A stretch of DNA of 64,000 bases from Drosophila persimilis (taxonomy: Eukaryota > Arthropoda > Insecta > Diptera > Drosophilidae): the NCBI RefSeq assembly GCF_003286085.1, contig NW_020825289.1:2356001-2420000 (forward strand), given 5' to 3'. Numbering within the stretch: position 1 is the stretch's first letter; each line of letters begins with the position of its first letter. Positions 10,680 to 20,828 of the stretch are shown piece after piece. Below the pieces are notes generated by a model. That model searched no databases and was not told the origin of the DNA. It worked only from the letters and a program-made list of their open reading frames with translations. The position numbers and the translations under genes were made by a program.

Positions 10680-11262
10680 CGACGCAGTGCAACACAACAA
10701 CAATCAATGTTCTTTGATTCTTGCTGTTTGCTGCCGTCGTTTTGTCGCTTCTGCTTCCTTTGGAACGAAGCCTCACTTTAACCTTCAATTACGAAGACAT
10801 CACAACTACTAGAGACAGTTAAAAACTCAATCACGCAGTAAGAACCCGACAGATTAAGATTCATCAAACAAATTTAATCAAAACCAGGTTTCAGTTTTGA
10901 CTTTGAAAAATTAGGTTTTGGCCAACAAAAGTAGTCGTTCGGACCATAGTGGAACGCACTCAGATTGTCGTCTCTGTGCCGCTTGTCTCCTTGTAGCTCT
11001 AGCCTCTCAGACGCAATGCACAACATCAACAATGAAGGTTTTGATTCTTGCTGTGTGTGCTGCCGTCTGCCGTCGTTTTGTCGCTTCTGCTCTCTTTGGA
11101 ACGAACGCGCTCAGATTGTCGTCTCTGTGCCCCTTGTCTCCTTATAGCTCTAGCCTCTCTGACGCAATGCACAACAACAACAACGAAGGTTTTGATTCTT
11201 GCTGTGTTTGCTGCCGTCTGCCGTCGTTTTGTCGCTCCAGCTCTCTTGAATGCCTGCTCACA
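10680..11262. repeat. Tandem repeats of about 151 bp in the G1 leader
   Basis: The untranslated leader of G1 contains two adjacent units (from 10961 and from 11112, period 151 bp, marked by cagattgtcgtctctgtgcc) and a partial diverged unit at about 10680-10770 (gacgcagtgcaacaca, gctgccgtcgttttgtcgctt). Open frames that cross it in three phases are repeat shadows. Confidence 0.8.
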
Positions 11263-11425
11263 CTAATGCGCCTTCTTCGACAAGTGTCTCTCTCGCACTT
11301 ATAGGCCAGACTGCAATTCAATTTCGCACCGCGAACGATCTCTTGTGTCACCAGTCTCGTGTTTGCCCAAAATTTCCAAATACACGCACAAATCTCACTT
11401 GCAAATGTTGTCTTGGGCTTATTTT

Positions 11426-11439
11426 CGGACGAGCCCCCA
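11426..11439 (-). promoter_or_regulatory. Primer-binding site of G1, tRNA-Pro-like
   Basis: Three bases inside the 5' LTR the minus strand reads TGGGGGCTCGTCCG. This is the sequence complementary to the 3' end of proline tRNA that some retroviruses and LTR elements use as primer. The match runs for 14 bases and then fails (AAAAT instead of GGAT). Confidence 0.75.
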
Positions 11440-11442
11440 ATT

Positions 11443-11689
11443 TGTAGTAGTTTAAGTTGCTTGATGGCAACGAGTAACATTTATTTGATAAGTATGTTGG
11501 ACTTAAAATTATAACAGCTCCAAGTTTTACAAGAATGTTTGTGATTAATTATATGCGTGTACGTCTGATGCGTGGCTGAACTGACAACTGAGTGATCTCC
11601 CTCTCTTGCTATCGGCTCTCTCAGAGCCGATTACTGCTCTATCCCGACGACACGACCGCTTCGTGTCTCTCTTTCCTTCGTTTCCTACA
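11443..11689 (-). repeat. 5' LTR of G1
   Basis: A 247-bp LTR reading TGTAGTAG to CCTACA on the plus strand. It is the only uninterrupted LTR of G1. It carries the ATTTGATAAGTA sequence that was the target of the LOA insertion in the other LTR. It is flanked outside by TAAA and inside by the primer-binding site. Confidence 0.9.
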
Positions 11690-11693
11690 TAAA

Positions 11694-12064
11694 TGTAGAC
11701 GTATGTATCGTTTTTTATGACGCCACATTTACATTAATTGCTATTGGTTCAGATTTGCGCGATTTTCTATTGGCTATTGGTAATCGTAGATCAGACCACT
11801 CCGTCGGGCAACTCCCACAAAAAAAGGACATAGGTACCCGACGAGTGGTCTGATCGTGATAAAAATATATGGCGCACACCAAACCGATGGGCACACAAAA
11901 TATCACGAAAATCGTTAGAGTCATTTCGGAGAAATTTATCAACAAAGATCTCCCAAAAGAGAGGACATAGGTATCGGAAGAGTGGTCTGATCGGGATAAA
12001 AAATAGATGCTGGACGATGCGCACACCTCACCGATAAGCACACAAAATTTCACCAAGGGTCGAT
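11694..12064. repeat. Leader DNA with a 19-bp stem and a duplicated block
   Basis: No gene is seen. A near-perfect inverted repeat occurs at 11789-11808 and 11837-11855 (GATCAGACCACTC with GTCGGG, one bulged C). A block starting ggacatagg is present twice, at 11826 and 11962, including gtggtctgatc and gcacacaaaat. It lies just before BEL gag coding remnants, so it may be the 5' untranslated part of that BEL element. Confidence 0.6.
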
Positions 12065-12388
12065 TCCGTTGCAATTACCGGAATTACAATGTAGATTAGA
12101 TTGTTTGACTGCTTCAATTAAAAAGGCGAACGAAACCTTTGCAAGACATAACAGGTGATGATGCATATATGCAGCCGAGTTGGAAGAGCTGAGGATTGTA
12201 ACCAAGGGAAAGCTATTGTCGCTTATCACAGCCTTTGATGCAGCAGGCGATACGACGCCAGTGTTTTCTTTAACCCCAACTCGTGCTAGACTTCCAAAAT
12301 TGGCATTACCCAAATTTAGTGATATATATTCGGAGTTCAAAAATTTCATTAGCCATTTCGAGAGACTAGCGACGCTAGTATACCAGTG
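12065..12388 (+). pseudogene. BEL/Pao gag fragment
   Basis: The frame reads LQLPELQ, then AELEELRIVTKGKLL, then TRARLPKLALPKFSDIYSEF and KNFISHFERLA. This is the DUF1759-type start of a BEL/Pao Gag (the xLPKLxLPKFxGxxxEWxxF block). Two stops lie near 12150. Gag sequence stops at about 12388, and an LOA copy begins at about 12431. This belongs to a different family from the BEL copies at 18335 and 51873. Confidence 0.75.
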
Positions 12389-13270
12389 ATCAAAAAATGT
12401 AATCATTTGATTTCGCTCCTCTCTGATGAGAGGATGGTGGATGTTATTAAAGGAGCCTTCTATGTCGTAATGTATGTAAAGTTAAGAGACGCTTCGATAA
12501 TCGATGTCCTTCCGATAGGCATGCTGGGAGTCTAAGATCCGAATGGGCGGAATACACGCCGTGAGATGCAACCCCAGGAGCCGTTCCATCACCTTCAGAA
12601 GGAAAGACGATAGACTTATGGATCTGAAATCTTTTGGGGCAGTGTGCGAGGTGTGACCTGCCTTGGGCATGAAGACGACTTTGGTCTGAAGCCAGGTGTC
12701 AGGGATGCACCCGTGGAAGAAGATTCCCTCGTAAATTATTTTGAGCCAATTAATGGCTTTATGTCCCACGTGAATCAGTTGGGCATGAAAAATGCCGTCT
12801 GGCTCCGCGGACTTGTAAGGTTTAAAGCTTTTGTTCGCCCAGTAAATATTCTCCTTACTTAGCACGCTCAGGATGGCATTTGAGACGACAGAAGAAGGCG
12901 CGAAGTAGTTGGGTCTGTTTTCATCGCAGCCAGGGAAGTGAGTATTTAGGCGAATATTTAGCGACTCATCGCTGGACGTAGTCCAAGACTGGTCGACGTT
13001 CTTCAAGTAGCCCAAGGTGGGTGTTGTCTTTGAGAGAATTCTGCGCAGGCGCGAAGCTTCTGAGTTGTTCTCGATTTCGCTACAGAACTTAAGCCAGGAG
13101 GCGCTTTTTGCTTTTCTCAGTCCTTTGCTGTAGGTTGAGAGACTGGCCTTATACTCGGCCCAGTTTTACTCAACGTTTCCAGCCTTACCTTTATTGAAGA
13201 GTCTCCGTGGGGCTTTCCGGAGTTACTTCAGTTTCGGATTCCACCATTCCGGTTTCTTCCGGCCTCTGTT

Positions 13271-14552
13271 CTGTAAGGAAGCGATCCTGGCTGGGGTACA
13301 CATCTCAGTCTACATCCAGGGTCGAATCTACAGCCATATTTGTAATTTGCCGGGACTCCGAGCTTAGGACCTACAATGGTTGACGGAGGACTACTCCCAC
13401 GAGGGGGATGATAGTGGCGAGGGGTGTGTGGGGCCCTGAAGGGCGCCCTAAATAGACTGGAGGGGACACCAACATACGTCACCGGGAGCACTTAGACGAT
13501 CGCCGGATAGCGGCTCCGGGATCCTGTTGGGCTACAAACTGCTGAAGGGAATCATGTAGGGCGCCAACAGGTATCACCAAGACCGCCGGATAGCGGCCTT
13601 GGGAGTTTGTTGGTTTACGAACTACTGGAGGGAATCATGCAGGGTACAGACGGGCATCCGTAACGAATACGGACCACCACGAGGGTGGGGCAAAAGGGAG
13701 ACTCGGACAAGAGGCATAAGGTTGGAGAGAGAAGGCGAGACCCCGGACATCCAGTTTCGGATGAATAGACGTGAATAGACGCGGACTGTTGGTGAACAGG
13801 CCATGTTTTCATTATATCCACTCTTTTCTTTTAATTCTGTATGCACGACTAGAGACTCGCTTACCCCTGAATTCCCACGCTTTTTTAGCAGCCACTCGGT
13901 CTGAATGTTTTTTTCCGCGAACACGTTCATTTAATTCGGCACTCTCTGATCGACTCTTTTTTTCTCTACGTTTTTCCAGCTCAGTACCCGCGTTCTGCTG
14001 GCTGTGCCGATCCAGCGTCAGCGTGGGCGGCTAGCGTCGTTATTCTGGCTGCGGCAGAAGGCTGGCGCCCTTGTTTTCACTCTCTTTCGGCGTCTGTTGC
14101 TGCGTCGGTGACTTTCGCCCCTCTTTTCCACTGCTGGCGCGTCGTTGCTGTTGGTTCACTATTCTCGGCGTTTCTCTTCTGCCGCTGCTGCGACGTTGTT
14201 GTTGGGTTTCGGTTCTCGACGTTTTCGTCGTCTCTCTTCTGCCGCTGCTGCGTCGTTGTTGTTGGGATAACCAATCTGAAAAGCCAGTGTCGTCTGCCGT
14301 GATCTCGGCTTTCCCCCCCTTTTATAAAGATAATAAGCTACGCGGGGCTTAGAGACCCCTCGGACCGTATAATATAAAAAATTAATAATGTTGAGCCTTC
14401 GTGTCCTTTCCCCCCTCCCCCGTAACCTAAAACTGAAAGTCAACGCTTAAATCTAAGAAATGAGAAAAAGACAATCGCTTATTTCTAATAAGGATATGTA
14501 CCTTAATTCTAAAGGTGTTGTAATCGGAAACTTGGGGTCCCTCCAGTGGGAA
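13271..14552. mobile_element. Unidentified 1.28-kb insert in LOA copy
   Basis: Alignment by eye to the LOA copy at 39229-39300 shows continuous LOA sequence on both sides (cctctgttct ending at 13270, and ggagcagg from 14553), so 13271-14552 is inserted. It holds a duplicated 83-bp unit (13501-13660), a CT-rich region with repeated ctgccgctgctg and cgtcgttgttgttggg (14040-14275), and a C-rich AT-flanked end. No RT or transposase was seen. It could be a solo LTR or a non-autonomous element; no clear target duplication was found. Confidence 0.5.
13501..13660. repeat. Two tandem units of about 83 bp
   Basis: The unit begins cgccggatagcgg and contains gggaatcatg. The first copy is at 13501-13583 and the second at 13584-13660, about 75% alike. 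Confidence 0.7.
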
Positions 14553-15530
14553 AGGAGCAGGATTTATCAAGCGCCGTATTGCAGGCGTCGGTTAAAATCT
14601 TAACAAGACGAGTCGTGGCCTCCCTGGGAAACTCAGGTGGGGACCCAGGGAGAACACGACAGAGGTAGTCGGAGTACCGAGTTCAGTTTCTCCCCCTGAG
14701 GTTCCGGAATTGAACTGGCTTCGGTAATGAGATGGAGAATGCAGTTTCCAAGTACCTGTGGTCCGAGACGGAGTGTTCCTCCAGGACCCTCCAGGATACA
14801 ATGTTCCTGTGTATCTCATAAGAGGTAGGCGTGAGGTCCAGGACATACTCGCGGTTTTTAATAATTACGATGAGGTCACTACCCTGGTTTAATAAGACCA
14901 TCTGAGTGGTAAGAAGGTAACTGAAAAGGTACTCACCCCTTTCGTTTGTGTCAGTGCTTCCCCACTGGCAGTGAAGTGCTTTGGCGTCGCACCCCACAAT
15001 TCGGCCGATGTCCTTGACCTCACAGTCTGCGATAAAAGCCCGGAGAGGCGCGTGTGGCGGGGGGTCAGGTTGGTCATGACCCATGTATGCGCAGCAGATC
15101 CTCAGTGAGCGCACCTGGCCTTCGAGGCTCACTGCGGTGTGGTCTTTATTGCTGAAATTTGGGAGCAAAAATAAATGCAAATCTCTTCTTGCAAGGATGC
15201 AGGTACAAATTTTACCTGCCGTTTCAGCTACGTATATCTTATAGTCCGAAGTCCTCAGACCGGAGACCCTGTTTTCGAGGATCTAGGGCTCCTGAATAAG
15301 GACAATGTCGACTCCACCCTGGGCCAGGTGGAGCAGTAGAGCAGCGCATGCTCCCTTACAATGGTGGAGGTTTATCTGCAGGAGCGTCAGTGACATTCCT
15401 GAGGCTGCATCCGATGCCGGGTTGTCCTCCTCACACGAGGTCACCTCCCTCGGGATCTCCAGCAGCTCCGGGTCTGTCTCGACCTCCACTTGCCTGCCCT
15501 TGCGATCCGGCTTGTAGGTGGATATGGTGT

Positions 15531-15984
15531 TAAGACCTTAAAAGAAAAGTCTAGACATTTGCGAGTTGAGTTGTAAATTTTTTTCTTAAAATCAGAGCAG
15601 AGGATACACTTTACTGATGGTGTCTATTTGAGTGCATGTTTACATTAGTTTTATTTTAGGACCGCATTTGTTAAGTGTTTTCTCCACTTGTGTTTTGTTG
15701 TCGTATTAATGGGTTACAGATCTCTGTTTACACCAGTGCAGTCATAACTTGTCTACTTTATGTGATTTCTTTAGAGATCGGTGTTGTTACATGAGTGAAT
15801 GTGTACAAAAATCTATTTATGTTTAAACAATCTGCAAGGGGCCGAAAGTGGCATTGTATTGACGATCATATGTTCATGTTTGAACATTCTGCAAAGGGCC
15901 GAAAGTGGCATTGTTTTGTATTTTAATTCTTGTGAACCTTTTTGTGTAAATTTTCTTTATAGCTATAATTACAAGTACAGATAA
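15531..15984. other. Downstream part of the errantivirus remnant, no gene
   Basis: No coding sequence was seen. It has two direct copies of a 35-bp motif ending gggccgaaagtggcattgt (near 15836 and 15896). It lies just 3' (minus strand) of the env end at 15985, so it may hold the 3' untranslated region and LTR of that element, but no LTR pair was found. Confidence 0.4.
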
Positions 15985-16230
15985 TCATTTACAGTCAGTT
16001 ACAGTGGGTAGGTAGGTAAGTGCTATCGTTTGCAGTCTTCGTGCTACTTTAATTCTTCTTACGGCATAGATTATTAATATTATCATTATTATGATTCCGA
16101 TAATCAAGGCCGCATTTCCAGATACATGATGGAACTTAAGTCCTTTTAAATCATGATGACCATCTTTTAACAATTTTAATTCGGTTCTTAACTTATTCAT
16201 TTCTTCTGTGTTTTTTGGTATTTTTGGTAT

Positions 16231-17167
16231 TATACCCGATACTCAAAATGAGTATTGGGGTATATTAGATTTGTGGTGAAAATGGATGTGTGTAACGTCC
16301 AGAAGGAATCGTTTCCGACCCCATAAAGTATATATATTCTTGATCAGCATCAATAGCCGAGTCGATTGAGCCCCGTCTGTCTGTCCGTCCGTCCGTCCCC
16401 TTCAGCGCCTAGTGCTCAAAGACTATAAGAGCTAGAGCAACGGTGTTTTGGATCCAGACTTCTGTGATATCTTACTGCTACAAAAATATTTCAAAACTTC
16501 GCCCCGCCTACTTCCGTCCCCACAATGGACAAAAATCTGTGGCATCCACAATTTTAAAGATATGAGAAAACCGAAAACGCAGAATCGTAGAGAATGACCA
16601 TATCTTTTAGAATGCAGAATCTGAATTGGATCGTATTATTATTATAGCCAGCATCAAGAAAACAATTTCATTTTTTCTCGCCCTGTCTCTCTCTAACACA
16701 CATGTAGTGGCTATGCTACGTAAAACGTTGCTTAGCGTAAAACATTAGCGCCTAGATCTCAGAGACTTTAAAAGCTAGAGCAACCAAATTTGGTATCCAC
16801 ATCCTAAGATATCGGACCGAGACGAGTTTGTTTCAAAATTTTGCCACACCCCCTTCCGCCCCCCCAAAGGACGAAAATCTGTGGCATCCACAATTTTGAA
16901 GATACGAAAAAACTAAAAACGCAGAATCATAGATAATAATCAGATCTATTAGGCTGCGGAATCTGGATCAGATCAGATCATTTTTATAGCCAAAGGAAAC
17001 AAATCTATTTGTCACGCTCAGACTGATTTTCTGTCTCTCTCGCACGCACTCTTTGTCGTTTCGTTTAATATTTGCGGCGTCTGCCGGAGGAGAGCCATAC
17101 TGACTTAGTATCGGGTATAACTGTAGAGTTGCGGTGTCCGCAGCAACTCACAACGTTCTCCCTCGTT
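16231..17167 (+). mobile_element. DINE-1-like Helentron, full-length copy
   Basis: The 5' end has an imperfect hairpin (atacccgatactc, then gagtattggggtat). Internal landmarks are cgtttccgacc, cttgatcagcatcaatagccg, a gtccgtccgtcc run, two similar cassettes of 'aatctgtggcatccacaat', and gtctgccggaggagagccat. The 3' end has a terminal hairpin (GAGTTGC at 17126 and GCAACTC at 17143). The same two ends recur at 51250-58772. These are non-autonomous Helitron-like repeats, very common in Drosophila. It interrupts the env remnant. Confidence 0.85.
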
Positions 17168-18334
17168 ACTTATATTACTTGTATAAAAGGATGAAATTGG
17201 CTCGTAGCTTTCTGTATGAATACTGTGATGGTTCGCACAGTACAACCATGTATTATTGTTAAAATTTCTTATTGTGGAAGATCAATTAGTTCTTGATTTG
17301 AGTTTCTACATTGAATTCTAGCATTAGTGTTTACTGGAACTTTAAAGAGCCAACAACCCTGTCTTTCTAATTCGACCCAAAATGACCTTGTCTCTGCTAT
17401 CTTCCTATAAACGCAATTTGAATTACCTTTTTGTTTGAAAGGAGCTATCTCACAAGCATATCTCATTGGCATTGCTCCAAGGCCAATTACCTTCGCATAC
17501 TCATCTATTCATTTGCAATTTTTGGCATTTGTTCAAGGTAGCTTCAGTCATCGAATGATAGGAATCGATTTCGAAGTTATATACTAAATACTTGGAGCTC
17601 AAATCTACCTTGACCAATTCTTGTTCATACTCAAACGGCATCGGAACTATCCTAAACAAATGGGATGCTTGTCTACCAAACAGGGGAATCTTCACGTCCA
17701 GAATTAATTTGTTATCACCAAAAATTCCTTTCGCTGTTAATAGGCTGTAAATTTCCTTTAATTCTGTTCCTGTTCTTTTTCCTGGAAGCAGCAATGTTTC
17801 TAATAAGTTATCTTTTATTTTTGCTATTTCTCCCTTTAACTGTATAGGTTTTAAAATATTTGGATTTAGTCTACCATGATTAATATCTATCAGTAGATTA
17901 ATAGCTGCTGATTGAATTCTATCGCACTCTTCAATCAAGGAGTTTAGTTGCTTTGTTACCATAAAGAAATTTAAAGATTCTTTGTACACATAGAAACTTT
18001 CATTTAATGCTTCCGTTTTCTATCTGGCGCTCATACTTCTAAAGTTCAACTTTATTTCCTCGGTAGTTCTTTTGAGAAAATTTACCGTTGACTCTAACAC
18101 CGATGTTTGTTTTTAATTAAATCATCTAGGTTATGTTGGTTTTCTAATAAATTTTTCATATTTCCTTCTAACGTTTCCCTATCTTCGGCGTCCATTATCC
18201 CAAACAATGTATGATAAAGTGAGCCCATAAATTGAAATGGTACTCGCTTCTTTCTTTGATTATCCTGAGTCATGAAAAGTTTATTTTTTTTTCTCCAAGT
18301 CTGCAATTTGTCTTTCCGCGTTATCTAAGATATT

Positions 18335-18706
18335 TGTTCGGAGCAGAACCCAGCCGATTAGCTGCTTGCCAAACAGCACCTAATTCTTGGCCCTCAGCCG
18401 CTTATTTTGTTTGTTACTTATGTCTATGTCACTCATTTGTTTGTTAAAGCTTTGCGCGTGCTTGCCCTGCTAAACGCTCTCTGCCAGCTCGCTCTTCGCT
18501 ATCTCCGCTTTGCGTCTGCCTACCGACGTCGGCCGAGCGAAGCTGCGCTTAGCGATCGGAGCGGCAATGTAAAGGGCAGGCAAGCCACACTTGCAATTTG
18601 TATGTCACGCATTAAAGAACATTTCGTAATTTTATTTCTGCGCCGAGTTTTATTTAATTCGAACTAATTAGTCGGCCGATTGGGGATAAAAAACATTATC
18701 TCCCCA
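18335..18706 (+). repeat. 5' LTR of BEL-1 (372 bp)
   Basis: It runs from TGTTCGGAGCAG to ATCTCCCCA. The same length and sequence class recurs at 59163-59534. A primer-binding site (TGGTGACCCCGACGTGAT) begins at 18714. Confidence 0.9.
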
Positions 18707-18713
18707 TAAAATT

Positions 18714-18731
18714 TGGTGACCCCGACGTGAT
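18714..18731 (+). promoter_or_regulatory. Primer-binding site of BEL-1
   Basis: TGGTGACCCCGACGTGAT lies a few bases inside the 5' LTR. BEL-4 has the same site at 59542 with one change (TGATCCC). The cognate tRNA was not assigned. Confidence 0.65.
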
Positions 18732-18972
18732 CTCTAAGTTGCAGTGTCAATTAATAATCCTTCGCGATCGACATTCGTTAGCCTTAGCAAATTTTCGGCG
18801 TTTAAGCACAACTCACTAATACACACAAGCGGAGTACAAAGCGGAATCGGACAGCTCGCACAGCCGCACAGCTAAAGGCATTAGCTGTAATCCCTTTGCT
18901 TTCGGTTCCAACGTTTATACGTATACAGGGTGTCTTTTTCGGTCGTGCTGAGTGACTCTTTTAAAACCTCAA

Positions 18973-20586
18973 CATGGCAGCACCTAAGCCTACCAATGTC
19001 GCGAACGCAGCAATGCCGAGTGATGTAGATTTCTACAAGCACAAGGCCGAGTCCGTCGCGCGCCAACTAAAGGCCATGGATCGCTTTCTCACCAAGGAAG
19101 AGCTTGCCAAAATAAAAGATCGTTGTCGTTGTTCGCCTATAATAGTATAGGGCGTTCTCGAATGCCCAAGTTGCAGCTTCCGCGATTCGGTGGGAACTAC
19201 ATGGATAAGAGAATTCCACTCGATGTTCTCGACAATGGTGCACAAAGACCATCGTATACCAATCATCGAAAAATTCCAATATCTTCGTGGATGTCTAGAT
19301 GGTGCTGCGCTGGATACGATTCGTTCCTTTGAGCTTTCTGAGGAGAATTACAACAAGGCGTTGAATTTACTAATGTTGCGATTCGATAGTAAACTGTTAC
19401 AGTTTCTGGCACACGTCAAGGCTATTTTCGGGCTGCAAGGGGTGGAGAAGGGCTCGGCTATCGGCTTGCGCGCGCTCAGCGACAAAATCAATTCGCACTT
19501 GGCTGCACTTCAGACCTTGGCGACCCCGCAGGAGACTTCCGATGGGTTGCTGATCTTCATCATAGGCACGAAATTGGACCACAAAACCAAGGAGAAATAG
19601 GAAGAGAACTTGCCGACGTCAGGATTGCCTCGGTGGTCAAGCATGGCCTCATTCTTGGAAGCAAGATGTCGGATGCTGGAGAATTTGGGATCAGCCATGG
19701 AAATAAGTCTTAGTCAACAGGTGGGAGAAGACAAACCTGTCACTCTTATCACCTCCAGTAACAACCATCCTAGCCCCACATGTAACCATTGCAATTCCTC
19801 CGAGCATTACATGTCTAGATGTCAGGCATTCATGAATCTCTCTGCGTTTGAACGATACAAAGAAGCAAAGAAGAGCCGCTTGTGTTCGAACTTCCTCAAC
19901 AAAGGCCATGAATTGCAAAGGTGCAGGTCAGGACTTTGCAGGCATTGCCAGGCCAAACATCACACGCTACTCCACATTCCATCGGGAACTGGTGCTTCAT
20001 CTTCCTCTTCACCGGCCGAGGAATCGATCCAGCAAGAGGCCGCGACTGTGCTTCTAGCAAGCGGGTGTTCTAGCCCTCCCCCCTCGATCCAGAAGTCTCA
20101 GCCTAGCCAGAACGTGTTGCTACCTACTGCCTTCGTCCATGTAACAGATCGTTATGGAGCACTTATCCATGTCGTGCCATTTTGGATTCTGCATCACAGG
20201 CAAACTTTGTAACATCTAGACTTGCTAATCAGTTGCAGTTGGATCACCGCTCGTCTTATGTTAACATCTCCGGTATCGGAGATTCCATTCTACCTTCGAG
20301 CAAGTCTGTACATATAGTTGTACAATCCCAGGACGCAAGCTATCGAGCTTCCTTCGCTGCAATTGTCACCAACTCAATTACGGAAATGCAGCCCAACTTC
20401 GGCCTAGACGCAAAGGATTGGCCCATGCCGAATAGTCTAAAACTAGCTGATCCTAATTTCTCCAAGCCCCAACGTATCGATTTGTTGATAGGTTGTGGTT
20501 TGTTCTTCGATTTAATGTGCGTCGGACAGATTCGACTATCAGACCAATTGCCAACATTGCAGGAGACAAAACTTGGTTGGATAGTG
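18973..20586 (+). pseudogene. BEL-1 gag and protease remnant
   Basis: The gag start is at 18973 (MAAPKPTNVAN), broken at about 19120 by an internal deletion that joins it to LPRFGGNY capsid sequence. The frame shifts at about 19200, continues (RSFELSEENYNKALNLL) to a stop at 19598, then resumes at 19610 with zinc knuckle-like blocks (CNHCNSSEHYMSRC, CRHCQAKHHTLLH). A DUF1758-type protease region (SGIGDSILPS) follows at 20182-20590, ending at the deletion junction. The Asp-Ser-Gly-like active site is altered (LDSAS). Not functional. Confidence 0.85.
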
Positions 20587-20828
20587 CCCTGCCAAACGCT
20601 CTCTGCCAGCACGCTCTTCGCTATCTCCGCTTTGCATCTGCCTACCGACGTCGGCCGAGCGAAGCTGCGCTTAGCGATCGGAGCGGCAATGTAAAGGGCA
20701 GGCAAGCCACACTTGCAATTTGTATGTCACGCATTAAAGAACATATCGTAATTTTATTTCTCCGCCGAGTTTTATTTAATTCGAAATAATTAGTCGGCCG
20801 ATTGGGGATAAAAAACATTATCTCCACA
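20586..20828 (+). repeat. Truncated 3' LTR of BEL-1
   Basis: It matches the last 243 bases of the 5' LTR (18464-18706). Its first 129 bases are missing, fused to pol sequence at a short TGCC overlap. Confidence 0.85.

Larger units (their letters stand above)
854..11689 (-). mobile_element. Ty3/gypsy LTR retrotransposon (G1), interrupted
   Basis: The outer limits are set by the LTR ends (TGTAGTAG at 854 and CCTACA ending at 11689 on the plus strand) and by a 4-bp duplication TAAA at 850-853 and 11690-11693. Reading on the minus strand the order is 5' LTR (11443-11689), tRNA-Pro-like primer site, long repeat-bearing leader, SAP-type gag start, gag, zinc knuckles and protease, RT-RNase H, integrase, 3' LTR. 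The nested LOA element at 906-6241 adds 5.3 kb; without it G1 is about 5.5 kb. Frameshifts separate most coding blocks, so the copy is not autonomous. The RT resembles mdg3/blastopia/micropia-type gypsy elements, and this subfamily call is tentative. Confidence 0.9.
12431..15530 (-). mobile_element. LOA-clade element fragment (endonuclease to RT), with insert
   Basis: Minus-strand pieces in the correct order: endonuclease start at 15489-15283 (LLQINLHHCKG, IVLIQEP), endonuclease body at 15180-14683 (CDAKALHCQWGS, SVSDHRY), linker at about 14680-14553 and 13270-13015, RT start at 13015-12482 (AEPDGIF, VVFMPKAG, DFRSISL). The linker is broken by a 1.28-kb insert. The 3' half (YADD, RNase H) is absent. 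The last 550 bp are an inverted near-duplicate of 1-553. Stops and shifts are frequent. Confidence 0.85.
18335..20828 (+). mobile_element. BEL/Pao element BEL-1, internally deleted
   Basis: It starts TGTTCGGAGCAG and ends CTCCACA, with the 5-bp duplication ATATT at 18330-18334 and 20829-20833. It has a 5' LTR of 372 bp, a primer site, a gag and protease region, then a direct junction at about 20585 from pol (near GWIV) into the 3' LTR, which lacks its first 129 bases. Most of pol is gone. The same family as BEL-4 (59163 onward). It is inserted in the env remnant; removing it with one TSD keeps the env frame open. Confidence 0.9.

Noticed and set aside
10918-11304. 128-residue plus-strand frame with repeated CVCCRLPS-type units
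   Set aside because: It is a shadow of the 151-bp leader repeat of G1, on the strand opposite to G1 genes.
13501-13660. Repeats that could be taken for a CRISPR or satellite array
   Set aside because: Only two diverged units without spacers, in a eukaryotic transposon.
14071-14443. Cys- and Arg-rich frames on both strands
   Set aside because: They come from CTG/CGT-rich low-complexity DNA; no family resemblance.
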